32,391 nucleotides of DNA from an uncultured Lachnospiraceae bacterium (GTDB lineage Bacteria > Bacillota > Clostridia > Lachnospirales > Lachnospiraceae), in assembly GCA_947631505.1 (NCBI GenBank), contig CANRLR010000026.1, forward strand, positions 1-32,391. The letters run 5' to 3'. Of the stretch, positions 32,186 to 32,391 are shown piece after piece (positions within the stretch are counted from its first letter, which is position 1; every line of letters begins with the position of its first letter). The position numbers were made by a program, and so were the translations under genes. The notes beneath the pieces were generated by a model that saw nothing but the letters and a program-made list of their open reading frames with translations, ran no database searches and had not been told where the DNA came from.

Positions 32186-32391
32186 TTGACAAAAGTAAAC
32201 CGAAAACACAAGGACTCGTTATTCCGGCTGTTGTTTAATAACCGGAAAGATCTGCTGTCTTTGTATAATGCCGTGAACCACACGGACTATGAGAACGAGG
32301 AAGATTTGGAGATTAATACGTTAGAAAATGTGATCTATCTCAAAATGAAAAATGATGTTTCATTCGTATTTAATCTGTATCTGAATCTTTA
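32186..32391 (+). CDS. Rpn-family nuclease, copy 2 (cut by window end)
   Basis: The first 68 codons of a second Rpn-family gene, nearly identical to the gene at 29994. The visible part contains the HKDSLFRLLF start and ends at NLYLNL, just before the expected EHQ motif. It too has asparagine (FVFNLYLN) where I expect the catalytic aspartate, so that residue predates the duplication or belongs to this subfamily. Base differences from copy 1 within the visible coding part appear mostly synonymous, suggesting the protein has been kept under selection or the duplication is recent. The rest lies outside the window. Confidence 0.85.
   Translation, partial: MTKVNRKHKDSLFRLLFNNRKDLLSLYNAVNHTDYENEEDLEINTLENVIYLKMKNDVSFVFNLYLNL

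Noticed and set aside
29763-32391. CRISPR array or integron attachment sites
   Set aside because: The repeats are few, long and gene-containing, with no regular spacers and no integrase.

Overview
The window looks like chromosome from a low-GC Gram-positive gut anaerobe, most likely a Lachnospiraceae member (Roseburia/Eubacterium/Blautia-like). The reasons are strong AGGAGG ribosome sites, frequent TTG/GTG starts, a large Gram-positive-type SRP RNA with an Alu domain, Lachnospiraceae-type uncharacterised proteins, and a PD-(D/E)XK (Rpn) transposase-like family common in that group. No database search was possible; identities rest on motifs, lengths and gene order.

Layout. (1) 1-1650: AT-rich accessory stretch with one intact 261-aa unknown gene, a small unknown gene, and debris of at least two broken genes. 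(2) 1686-3032, minus strand: tadA and a DUF6128-like gene. (3) 3033-3900: a palindromic dispersed repeat, then a consensus promoter and the SRP RNA gene. (4) 3900-12662: housekeeping block with a TPR protein, flavin reductase-like protein, murA, the MoxR/DUF58/transglutaminase trio and a small alarmone synthetase. (5) 12702-15647: arabinose/arabinan pair (araA and a GH43 enzyme) with a 9-bp inverted repeat in the leader and a strong terminator. (6) 15697-29743: surface-glycan locus of two convergent operons meeting at a bidirectional terminator. (7) 29763-32391: mobile/repeat-rich end with two copies of an Rpn nuclease gene and its structured leader, a YefM/ParE-type toxin-antitoxin pair, and a second copy of the palindromic repeat.

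The glycan locus is the most interesting part. rfbF-rfbG-rfbH should make a CDP-4-keto-3,6-dideoxyhexose precursor from glucose-1-phosphate. Three genes follow: a DRE-TIM aldolase (DmpG/HMGL-like) joined to an unrecognised C-terminal domain, an acetolactate-synthase-like ThDP enzyme, and an NAD-dependent epimerase/reductase. This order resembles the yersiniose pathway (YerE/YerF), in which a ThDP enzyme adds a carbon branch to C4 of a CDP-3,6-dideoxy-4-ketosugar. The aldolase is an addition I do not know from the characterised pathway. A GtrB-like glycosyltransferase then probably loads sugar on undecaprenyl phosphate. The convergent operon supplies a pyruvyltransferase, an FrhB-like iron-sulfur protein, a Wzx-like flippase and a GT-C (GT87-like) glycosyltransferase. 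I infer a cell-surface glycan or glycan decoration carrying a branched, possibly novel dideoxy sugar.

The right end shows repeated use of structured nucleic acid. The palindromic repeat has a compensatory base-pair change between its two copies. The Rpn leader carries stem-loops and a hairpin that buries the Shine-Dalgarno sequence in both copies.
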